The notes below the pieces were generated by a model that worked only from the letters and a program-made list of their open reading frames with translations, was not told the origin of the DNA and searched no databases. Of a stretch of 5,716 nt of DNA, positions 1 through 5,716 are shown piece after piece (position 1 is the first letter of the stretch; every line of letters begins with the position of its first letter). Source of the DNA: Scatosoma sp045128175. GTDB lineage: Bacteria; Bacillota; Clostridia; Christensenellales; Borkfalkiaceae. The stretch covers positions 1-5,716 of the forward strand of contig JBGVRF010000070.1 in assembly GCA_045128175.1 (NCBI GenBank), in the 5' to 3' direction. Position numbers and translations under genes: made by a program.

Positions 1-506
1 AAACGATGTCGCCCGCAGCAGGTCTCGGCGCGTACGGCAACCAGATGCAGAACGGCGGTACGATCTTCTATATCTCCTACTACGATCTGATGGGCAGATT
101 TAAATACGATACCGAATCCGCTTTTGAAAGATTCTCCGTGATCATGGACGAATTCCATAAGGATTCGCTCAGAAGAAATTCGAGAACGTACTATGGCGAA
201 TACGTAGAAGGTATCCTTGGCGAATTCCCCGAAAGCGGCCTTGTTCCTTACACCTTTGTAAGCGGTATCTGCGGTCTTAATGCAACAGGCAAGGGCTTGG
301 AAATCAGTGCGAATCTTCCCGAATCGATGGATTACGCAGGCGTTACCGATTATCAGTTCGGCAACAGAACGTATTCGATTCGCGTAGATAAAAATCTGAC
401 GGCGCCCGTTGTTGAAAAATACGAAGACGGCACCTACTACGTGCAGGTTCCCGCAGGCGAAACCTATTATATTACGTTGGACAACAGATTGGTCAAAGGT
501 GAATAA
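1..506 (+). CDS. C-terminal part of a glycosidase-like protein, probably (alpha/alpha)6 barrel (5' end outside window)
   Basis: The reading frame is open from the first base, so this is the end of a longer gene. The first ATG (position 6) opens directly into what looks like catalytic-domain sequence and has no room for a ribosome binding site, so it is unlikely to be the true start. Numbering from that Met, QNGGTIFY (15-22) and the segment GICGLNATGKGLEIS (about 87-101), followed by NLPESM and a strand-rich stretch with FGNRTYSIRV, resemble the last helices and closing beta-sheet of (alpha/alpha)6-barrel carbohydrate enzymes, where an Asn-Gly-Gly turn and a 'G-L-x-I-x-x-x-L-P' segment are common. 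About 30 further residues form a small beta-rich tail. The exact GH family cannot be assigned because the catalytic acids lie upstream. The stop lies two bases before the GH65 gene, so the two are surely co-transcribed, and a shared carbohydrate pathway is inferred from this. Confidence 0.6.
   Translation, partial: TMSPAAGLGAYGNQMQNGGTIFYISYYDLMGRFKYDTESAFERFSVIMDEFHKDSLRRNSRTYYGEYVEGILGEFPESGLVPYTFVSGICGLNATGKGLEISANLPESMDYAGVTDYQFGNRTYSIRVDKNLTAPVVEKYEDGTYYVQVPAGETYYITLDNRLVKGE
495..502 (+). promoter_or_regulatory. Ribosome binding site of the GH65 gene, inside the end of gene 1
   Basis: AAAGGTGA overlaps the last codons of the upstream gene and lies 6 bases before the ATG at 509. It supports that start and suggests translational coupling to the preceding gene. 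Confidence 0.7.
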
Positions 507-508
507 CA

Positions 509-2830
509 ATGAGAAAGATCCATCAGAATGTTCCCGTGCTTTTTCAGCCGTATGATTGGAAAGTCGTTGAAACGGAATTTAAGGAAAGCACGAATAAATT
601 AAATGAAACGATCTTTACGCTTGCCAACGGTTATATCGGGGTAAGAGGCTTTTTTGAAGAAGGCTTCTACGGTAAGAAGGAAGAAAGTGATCCCGCAGTC
701 ATGATCAACGGTATTTACGAATATTATCCGTACCGTCATATCTGGTGTCGTCCCGGCTTCCCCGAACGCTTTCATTCCATCGTTTCCAACGTAAACCCCA
801 TTGACGTAAAAATTTACGTCAACGGGGAACGGATCGGTCTTAACGATAACGTGGAAGATTATTCCCGTACGTTGGATATGTACCGTGGCGTTGTAACGAG
901 AGAGTTTAGCTATAAGCTTTCGGACGGTCAAAAATGTAAGCTGACGTTTACCCGTTTTGCATCGCAGACGGAAAAGCATCTGTTTGCGATCGACGTTCGC
1001 GTTTCCGCTCCCGTCGGCTGTTCGGTAAAAATCGAAAGCTCGTTAAAGCCCTTGGAGGGTACACAAATTGCGAAAAAGGCGGAGATCGGCTCGGATATGC
1101 CCAATCCTTTCCTTCTCAACCGTTGCGTATTCGACATCGAGGAAAGCCTGATCGATTATCAGACGAAGGTCAGCGGCTTCAAGATCGCTTGTGCGATCGC
1201 GGAGACAACCTGTCTTCCCGTTGCGGAAGCCCTTGAGGACGAATGTTCGGTCGTGAAGACCTTTAAAGGCGTTTCGGACGGCGCAGAGATCCGTTATTCG
1301 AGATATTGCGCACTGGCTACTTCTCGTGACGAAGAGGACTATTGCGGGCTTGCGCTCGACGTAGTGCGGACGGCAAAGAAAGAAGGCTATGACAGTCTGC
1401 TTGCCGCCTCCGAAGCGTATTGGAAGGACTATTGGGAAACGTCGGATATCTGCATCGAAGGCGATACGCTGGTGCAGCAAGGTATTCGTTTCGGTATGTT
1501 CATGATCAATCAGTCCGCAGGTAAGGACGGCATCACGAACATTTCCGCAAATGGTTTGACGGGTACGTCCTATTCGGGGCATACCTTCTGGGATACCGAA
1601 ATTTTCATGACGCCGATGTTCCTGTATTCTCATCCCGAAATCGTAAAACAGCTGTTGAAATACAGATACCACATTCTGCCGAAGGCGAAGGAACGCGCTG
1701 CGCAGATGGACGACGTGGGCGCTCTGTTCAGTTGGAACTCGATCAACGGCGAAGAATGCGGTCACGTATTCGAGGCGGCGACTGCGCAGTACCACATCAA
1801 TACCGACGTATTCTATGCGATCTATAAATATTACGAAGCGACGGGCGACGACGAATTTATGGACGATTACGGCTTGGAAATCCTGCTGGAAACGTCAAAA
1901 TGTCTTTCTCATCGCGGTAGCTTTATCGATCGTAAGGGTGGCAAATTCTGCATCAACTGCATTTGCGGTCCCGACGAATACAATCCCGTCGTAGACAACA
2001 ATCTCTATACCAACTTCTTGACCAAAAAGCAGATGGAATTCACACTGAAGACGGTGGAAAAGATGAAGGCTCGCAAGCCTGAGGCATTGGCTGCATTGTT
2101 GAAGAAATGCGACGTAGATGAAAACGAACTGGCGCGGTTTAAAAAAGTAGCGGAAAATATGTACCTGCCTTATGATAAGGAAAACGAGATCTATATGCAG
2201 GACGACAACTTTATCTATAAAGATCCCATCGATATAGAAAGCATTCCGCTCAACAAGCTTCCGTTGCTGACCAATCTGCATCCGCTCAATCTTTGGCGGT
2301 ATCAGGTCTGCAAACAGGCGGACATCGTGCTTTTGATGTTCCTTTGCAGCAACGAGTTTACGCCCGAAATGCGTAAAAAGGTATTTGATTTTTACGAACC
2401 GAGAACCATTCACGACAGCTCGCTTTCGGCGGGTATCCATTCGATCGTGGCTTGCGATATCGGCTCGACGGAGGAGGCGTACGGCTATCTGAAACAGGCC
2501 TGCCGTATGGATCTCGACAACGTTAACAGAAATACCTATTTCGGTATTCACGCGGCGTGTATGGGCAGCTGTTATATGATGATCGTCAACGGTTACGCAG
2601 GTATGCGCGTATACGACGACGCGCTTCATTTTAAGCCTTATATTCCCGAAAACTGGAAGGGCTATACCTTCAAGATTGTGTTCAAGGGCTGTAAGATCGA
2701 GGTGAAGATCACGGCGGAAAAAACCGTATACAGGTTGATTTCCGAAGGCGCAATCACGATTTACGACGGGGAAACGGCGGTCACTTTGAACGAACAGAAC
2801 CCCGAAGCGCAAATAAAGAGAGGTGTTTGA
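509..2830 (+). CDS. Glycoside hydrolase family 65 disaccharide phosphorylase (maltose/kojibiose/nigerose phosphorylase type)
   Basis: This 773-residue protein has the usual length for GH65. Enzymes of this family invert an alpha-glucosidic bond with inorganic phosphate, giving beta-glucose 1-phosphate and a free sugar. There is no signal peptide, so it should act in the cytoplasm. Visible layout: an N-terminal beta-sandwich (about 1-270, with ANGYIGVRG at 39-47), a helical linker, an (alpha/alpha)6 catalytic barrel (about 320-690) and a short C-terminal beta domain. Key motifs are FWDTEIFM (360-367), SINGEEC (411-417), GPDEY (487-491) with Glu490 as the predicted general acid (equivalent to Glu487 of Lactobacillus brevis maltose phosphorylase), KQAD (602-605) and HDSSLSAG (635-642). 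The last two form the region that binds phosphate in known phosphorylases, so a phosphorylase is favoured over a hydrolase. The true disaccharide is not decided by sequence; kojibiose, nigerose, trehalose, maltose and glucosyl-polyol or glucosyl-rhamnose activities all occur in this family. It lies between a glycosidase-like gene and two secreted proteins, with gaps of 2 and 3 bases. Confidence 0.93.
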   Translation: MRKIHQNVPVLFQPYDWKVVETEFKESTNKLNETIFTLANGYIGVRGFFEEGFYGKKEESDPAVMINGIYEYYPYRHIWCRPGFPERFHSIVSNVNPIDVKIYVNGERIGLNDNVEDYSRTLDMYRGVVTREFSYKLSDGQKCKLTFTRFASQTEKHLFAIDVRVSAPVGCSVKIESSLKPLEGTQIAKKAEIGSDMPNPFLLNRCVFDIEESLIDYQTKVSGFKIACAIAETTCLPVAEALEDECSVVKTFKGVSDGAEIRYSRYCALATSRDEEDYCGLALDVVRTAKKEGYDSLLAASEAYWKDYWETSDICIEGDTLVQQGIRFGMFMINQSAGKDGITNISANGLTGTSYSGHTFWDTEIFMTPMFLYSHPEIVKQLLKYRYHILPKAKERAAQMDDVGALFSWNSINGEECGHVFEAATAQYHINTDVFYAIYKYYEATGDDEFMDDYGLEILLETSKCLSHRGSFIDRKGGKFCINCICGPDEYNPVVDNNLYTNFLTKKQMEFTLKTVEKMKARKPEALAALLKKCDVDENELARFKKVAENMYLPYDKENEIYMQDDNFIYKDPIDIESIPLNKLPLLTNLHPLNLWRYQVCKQADIVLLMFLCSNEFTPEMRKKVFDFYEPRTIHDSSLSAGIHSIVACDIGSTEEAYGYLKQACRMDLDNVNRNTYFGIHAACMGSCYMMIVNGYAGMRVYDDALHFKPYIPENWKGYTFKIVFKGCKIEVKITAEKTVYRLISEGAITIYDGETAVTLNEQNPEAQIKRGV
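796..827. repeat. Strong inverted repeat inside the GH65 gene
   Basis: Two perfect 10-base arms, TTGACGTAAA (801-810) and TTTACGTCAA (813-822), flank a 2-base centre. Beyond one mismatch (800/823) the match continues with CCCC (796-799) against GGGG (824-827), giving 14 paired positions. Each 10-base arm is itself nearly palindromic around ACGT. It lies in codons for the N-terminal domain (the NPIDVKIYVNGE segment). It could be a DNA operator, an mRNA hairpin, or chance. Confidence 0.6.
2817..2825 (+). promoter_or_regulatory. Ribosome binding site of the jelly-roll surface protein
   Basis: AGAGAGGTG lies in the last codons of the GH65 gene, 8 bases before the ATG at 2834. It fixes that start and points to coupled translation. 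Confidence 0.75.
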
Positions 2831-2833
2831 TTT

Positions 2834-3865
2834 ATGAAACGTAATTTTTTGAAAAAAGTACTTTTTTATGTGGCGACGCTTAGCGTAATCGCTATCACGG
2901 CTATGGGGTTCGGTTCCGTATCTGCGCTTGCGGAAGAAACGACGCTCGATTATGCGGCAAAGTCTGACGAATATTATTCGTACGTGCAGAAATTTGAGGA
3001 CGTAGACGCGGTAAACAATGCATTCCACGCATATTATCTTGCTAACGCGCTCGGTTCAGCGAAGGCGGAAACCGTTTCTACCTCGTCGACGGCAACGGAC
3101 GCGCATTGGTATATTGAGGGCGGCGTCCTGACCCGTATCAACGATGTGAAACCGGACGAAGACAGTGGTGCGTACGAAACCAATCAGCTTGCCGTTTTGA
3201 CCTTTACGAAAGAAGCGTATCTCAATTTTGAACTGTCCGTCGATTTCAAACGCGGTGCCAACGGTTTTTGGCCGGTTGTGGCGATCAGACAGTTGGAGGA
3301 AGGGAAATACTACCTTGACGATGGCGCGGGCGTATTCGTACAGCAGAGCGGTCAGATCACCCTTTGGGGTGACGCAGACGTGTCCGGTCCTTACGAATTT
3401 GAAACTTTGGACGGCTATTCGTCGAACGAATGGCACAATATGCAGATCAAGGTCTTGGGCAATACGTTGTCCGTAAGCATTGACAATAAGCCTTGGGCGA
3501 CGCAGGCTTTGCCGGAAGAATTTTATGAAACGGGTTACGTTTCATTGGTCAGTGTGAACAATGAAACGCAGTTCAGAGATTTCCGTATCAAAGCATTGGC
3601 TGAACCCGTGCAGGAAGAATACGGTGAATTTGTTCCGAAGACTGAGGCGTCGACGGACGACGCGCTTTCCAACCTTGCGGGTGAAGTGAAACCGGGCGAA
3701 CCTGATGAACGTAAGGATAAGGTCAATCCCGATCTTGTTTACACGTCCGAAATCGAGGTCGTTGTACCTGTGTCCGGCGGTTGCGGCGGTGTGATCGGCA
3801 TTGGCGGTATGGGCGTCTTGGCGTTTGTCGCGTTGGTTGCGCTCAAAAAAAGAGAAGAGAAATAA
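2834..3865 (+). CDS. Secreted, C-terminally membrane-anchored protein with a concanavalin/LamG-like jelly-roll domain
   Basis: This 343-residue protein is exported. Residues 1-33 form a signal peptide (basic KRNFLKK, hydrophobic core about 9-27, Ala-Leu-Ala before Glu34). Residues about 90-255 are beta-rich and resemble the concanavalin A-like fold of DUF1080/LamG domains: paired strands such as LNFELSVDFK, then EWHNMQIKVLGNTLSVSID (199-217) and a closing FRDFRIKAL strand. Domains of this kind usually bind or, in some DUF1080 proteins, act on sugars; no catalytic residues can be identified here, so a binding role is inferred. A charged, Pro/Glu/Lys-rich linker (about 258-300) leads to a tail of SGGCGG (314-319), one hydrophobic helix (about 320-337) and KKREEK. 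There is no LPXTG motif, so standard sortase A anchoring is not expected. It starts three bases after the phosphorylase stop and is followed 22 bases later by a second secreted protein, so the two may work together at the cell surface. The specific function is not recognised. Confidence 0.85.
   Translation: MKRNFLKKVLFYVATLSVIAITAMGFGSVSALAEETTLDYAAKSDEYYSYVQKFEDVDAVNNAFHAYYLANALGSAKAETVSTSSTATDAHWYIEGGVLTRINDVKPDEDSGAYETNQLAVLTFTKEAYLNFELSVDFKRGANGFWPVVAIRQLEEGKYYLDDGAGVFVQQSGQITLWGDADVSGPYEFETLDGYSSNEWHNMQIKVLGNTLSVSIDNKPWATQALPEEFYETGYVSLVSVNNETQFRDFRIKALAEPVQEEYGEFVPKTEASTDDALSNLAGEVKPGEPDERKDKVNPDLVYTSEIEVVVPVSGGCGGVIGIGGMGVLAFVALVALKKREEK
2852..2867. repeat. 16-base perfect palindrome in the signal-peptide codons
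   Basis: AAAAAAGTACTTTTTT is its own reverse complement. A run of six T (2845-2850) just before it produces alternating T and A tracts close to the start codon at 2834. The Lys-Lys-Val-Leu-Phe-Tyr coding content explains part of the base bias, so it may be accidental. Confidence 0.45.
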
Positions 3866-3887
3866 AATAAATTTGGGAGGAAAAAAT
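3866..3887 (+). promoter_or_regulatory. Short spacer with strong ribosome binding site for the modular secreted protein
   Basis: This 22-base A/T-rich gap carries GGGAGG (3875-3880), 7 bases before the ATG at 3888. This is the strongest Shine-Dalgarno site in the window and suggests high translation of the downstream gene. No hairpin plus T-run is seen, so transcription should read through. Confidence 0.8.
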
Positions 3888-5716
3888 ATGAGAAAAAAGA
3901 CATTATTGACATTTGCGCTCGCGCTGTGTTGTTCGGGAACTTTGTCTGCGGGGGTAATAACGGCAAACGCAGGTCAAAGCCTCTCTTACAGCCAGGTCGA
4001 GGTGTTGCAGGGGATCTCTACGGATAACATTTTCGTGACAGATCTCAACGGCAACGAGGTATCGCTTGTAGCCGGTCCTCATGGCGGAACCGGGGATAAG
4101 CGTGTGTTTGTGGACGGAGTCATCCATTCTACCCAGACGGCGCTTCTTGCCGATTCGGAAGGCAAGGGTGTACTCGGTTACGTGACTATCGATGCAGGTC
4201 AGGAATACGTTGTCAACAAGATGCTTGTTGATATCGTACACGATTGGGGCGCGGCAGATTTCTCGATCGAGCTTTCTACCGACGCTGCATTCAGTGATCC
4301 GGTTGTGATCTATTCGAACAAAGCAGACGAAGGCTTTACGGCTGATAGCGATCATGTAGTATCGTCGGTGTTGTTCAACAAGGCGATGCAGGGTCTGACC
4401 TTTGAATTTTCGCCTGTGAAAGCTCGTTATGTAAGGATCACGGGCAATACGTTCGGTAATGGCCAGTTGTGGGGTTGGACCTGCTTGGGCGAAGTGCAGA
4501 TGTGGGCAGTAAAGGATACGCTTGACGTATATGCGGATCTTCCCGCAGGCTCGTATGAAGGCGAACAAATGGTTTCTCTCGGCAGTACCGTAGAAGGCGC
4601 AGAAATTTATTATACTATGGACGGCAGCATCCCGACGAAGTCGTCGACAAAATACGAAGGCCCCATTTCCGTCCTCGGCGAGAAGAAGATCCGCGCGGTT
4701 GCTTATGCAAACGGGAAATACGGGTATCCGTTTGATTTTAACTATTTCGCGGCGAGCTCCGATACGTACGAGGTCGGCGCAAACTATTGCTTGAACAAAA
4801 CGGTTACGGCGTACGATACGTCCGGCAACGAGTTATTCTGGGCCGGTCACAACGGCGGTTCGTCTTTGGCGGCGGCAGTAGACGGCGTCATGGGCACGGA
4901 TAACTCTTTCAAACTTGTCGATGCGGAAGGTAATGCGGCAAACGGTTGGATCCAAGTCGATATGGAAGAGAGTGTTTGGATCAACAAGGTCAACCTTACA
5001 TTGTGGCACGATTGGGTGTTCCGTTCGATCGCAGTGCAGGTTTCCGACGATCCTACGTTCACGACGGGCGTAACGACCATTTTGAGTACAGATATCGCAG
5101 GCTGGAAGATCAACAGCGCATGGGCAGGTTCGATGGATTCTACGTTTAATTACAACCGTGAATGGATTAAGCACAGCGGCAACGGTTGGGAACTGAACTT
5201 CGAGCCCGTAAAAGGCAGATATATCAGAACTTTCAATCAGGCAGGACAAGGCGATTATGCAACCGTTCTTACCGAATTGCAGGCATGGACATGCGCAGAT
5301 CCCAACGCAACGGAAAACGTTTACGAATATAAGAACTTCGTATCCTCCGTTGATTATACGGACGCTATGGAAGTGTATTGCGACAAGGCATTTGACCAGC
5401 TTGGTCTGCCTACCGAGCTGCTTGTGAAATATTCCGATGGTAGAGAAAAAACGTTGGCTGTTACTTGGAATGCAACGGCATACAATGCAGCGGAAGCAGG
5501 CGTTTACGCAATCAAAGGCACGGTATCGGATGAGCTCGACGCATACGGGTTGTTGAGCGCAGTTACGGTAAACGTAACGGTCAAGGCGCTTGATCTTGCG
5601 GCAATCAACACGGCGATCCAGACTGCTTGCGGCGTAGAAACGAACAAGTATACGACAACGACGACGACCGCGCTTGCGGAAGCAAAGACTGCCGCGGAAG
5701 GCGTTCTTGCGCAGGG
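3888..5716 (+). CDS. Large secreted modular protein: two discoidin domains, chitobiase C-terminal-like domain, Ig-like domain, FIVAR start (3' end outside window)
   Basis: The frame stays open to the window end, giving 609 residues of an incomplete protein. A signal peptide covers about 1-28 (MRKK, hydrophobic core, Ala-Asn-Ala before Gly29). Then follow: F5/8 type C (discoidin/CBM32-like) domain about 35-206; a chitobiase/hexosaminidase C-terminal-like domain about 213-285 with its typical YYTMDGSIPT (241-250); a second discoidin domain about 298-468; an Ig-like domain of the group 4 type about 480-566 (YSDGREKTLAVTWN at 515-528); and the beginning of a FIVAR helical repeat from about 568. 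The discoidin domains share VDGV, HDW and PVKxRY motifs. Such modules usually bind glycans or act as spacers in long cell-surface enzymes or adhesins. No catalytic domain is seen in this part, so whether the whole protein is an enzyme depends on the missing end. Its strong ribosome site and position after the jelly-roll protein suggest a joint surface role (inference). Confidence 0.88.
   Translation, partial: MRKKTLLTFALALCCSGTLSAGVITANAGQSLSYSQVEVLQGISTDNIFVTDLNGNEVSLVAGPHGGTGDKRVFVDGVIHSTQTALLADSEGKGVLGYVTIDAGQEYVVNKMLVDIVHDWGAADFSIELSTDAAFSDPVVIYSNKADEGFTADSDHVVSSVLFNKAMQGLTFEFSPVKARYVRITGNTFGNGQLWGWTCLGEVQMWAVKDTLDVYADLPAGSYEGEQMVSLGSTVEGAEIYYTMDGSIPTKSSTKYEGPISVLGEKKIRAVAYANGKYGYPFDFNYFAASSDTYEVGANYCLNKTVTAYDTSGNELFWAGHNGGSSLAAAVDGVMGTDNSFKLVDAEGNAANGWIQVDMEESVWINKVNLTLWHDWVFRSIAVQVSDDPTFTTGVTTILSTDIAGWKINSAWAGSMDSTFNYNREWIKHSGNGWELNFEPVKGRYIRTFNQAGQGDYATVLTELQAWTCADPNATENVYEYKNFVSSVDYTDAMEVYCDKAFDQLGLPTELLVKYSDGREKTLAVTWNATAYNAAEAGVYAIKGTVSDELDAYGLLSAVTVNVTVKALDLAAINTAIQTACGVETNKYTTTTTTALAEAKTAAEGVLAQ
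5652..5669 (+). repeat. Run of six threonine codons
   Basis: Residues 589-594 are all Thr, encoded mostly by ACG with one ACA and one ACC. It lies in the first visible FIVAR repeat. The near-identical triplets could change in number without breaking the frame. Confidence 0.5.

Noticed and set aside
6..8. ATG as the real start of the first gene
   Set aside because: The protein would begin in the middle of catalytic-domain-like sequence, and the frame is open to the window edge, so the gene most likely starts upstream.
1043..1795. - strand open frame of 250 codons
   Set aside because: It is fully antisense to the GH65 coding region and no family or export features are seen.
1895..3028. Long open frame on the - strand (377 codons) across the GH65 gene end
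   Set aside because: It lies opposite strongly recognisable GH65 motifs, begins at a GTG without a ribosome site, and its translation is rich in Arg, His, Val and Phe with no recognisable domain. It is a mirror of codon bias.
3866..3887. Terminator between the two secreted genes
   Set aside because: The gap is A/T-rich but holds no GC-rich stem followed by a T run; it is filled by a ribosome binding site.
3906..3911. TTGACA as a -35 promoter box
   Set aside because: It sits inside the signal-peptide coding region and no TATAAT-like box follows at about 17 bases.
3927..3932. Cys-Cys at residues 14-15 of the modular protein as a lipoprotein box
   Set aside because: The residues before them are Leu-Ala-Leu, which lacks the small residue expected right before the lipid-modified Cys; an Ala-Asn-Ala cleavage site at 26-28 fits better.
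3903..4568. - strand open frame of 221 codons opposite the first discoidin domain
   Set aside because: The + strand protein here has a signal peptide, ribosome site and clear domains; the reverse product is Arg/His-rich without a domain.
4946..5149. Small + strand frame of 67 codons inside the modular protein
   Set aside because: It is out of frame within the second discoidin domain and has no supporting ribosome site.

Overview
The window looks like one continuous transcription unit on the + strand of a low-to-mid GC Gram-positive bacterium, most likely an uncultured gut-type Clostridia (Christensenellales-like). This placement is inferred from the purine-rich Shine-Dalgarno sites, the Gram-positive style of the signal peptides, the Ig-like/FIVAR modules and a Cys-Gly membrane tail; no phylogenetic marker is present. 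TGA acts as a stop codon (gene 2), so the code is standard.

Layout: (1) positions 1-506, the C-terminal end of a glycosidase-like protein that begins upstream of the window; (2) 509-2830, a full-length cytoplasmic GH65 family disaccharide phosphorylase with its catalytic Glu and phosphate-binding loop intact; (3) 2834-3865, a secreted, membrane-anchored protein with one concanavalin/LamG-like jelly-roll domain and a Ser-Gly-Gly-Cys-Gly-Gly plus transmembrane C-terminal tail; (4) 3888 to the window end, the first 609 residues of a large secreted modular protein: two F5/8-type C (discoidin) domains around a chitobiase C-terminal-like domain, then an Ig-like domain and the start of a FIVAR repeat. 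Gaps between genes are 2, 3 and 22 bases, each start has a good ribosome binding site, and no terminator or internal promoter is visible. The operon therefore probably extends in both directions.

Reading them together (inference): the two secreted proteins probably bind a glycan or hold a partner enzyme at the cell surface. The upstream glycosidase-like enzyme would trim the substrate, and the GH65 enzyme would phosphorolyse an imported alpha-glucoside inside the cell to beta-glucose 1-phosphate, saving ATP. No transporter, regulator or beta-phosphoglucomutase lies inside the window, and the sugar cannot be named from sequence alone. Nothing here clearly amounts to a new defence or mobile system. 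The most unusual points are the Cys-Gly anchoring tail, the pairing of an intracellular phosphorylase with surface binding proteins, and a strong inverted repeat inside the phosphorylase gene.
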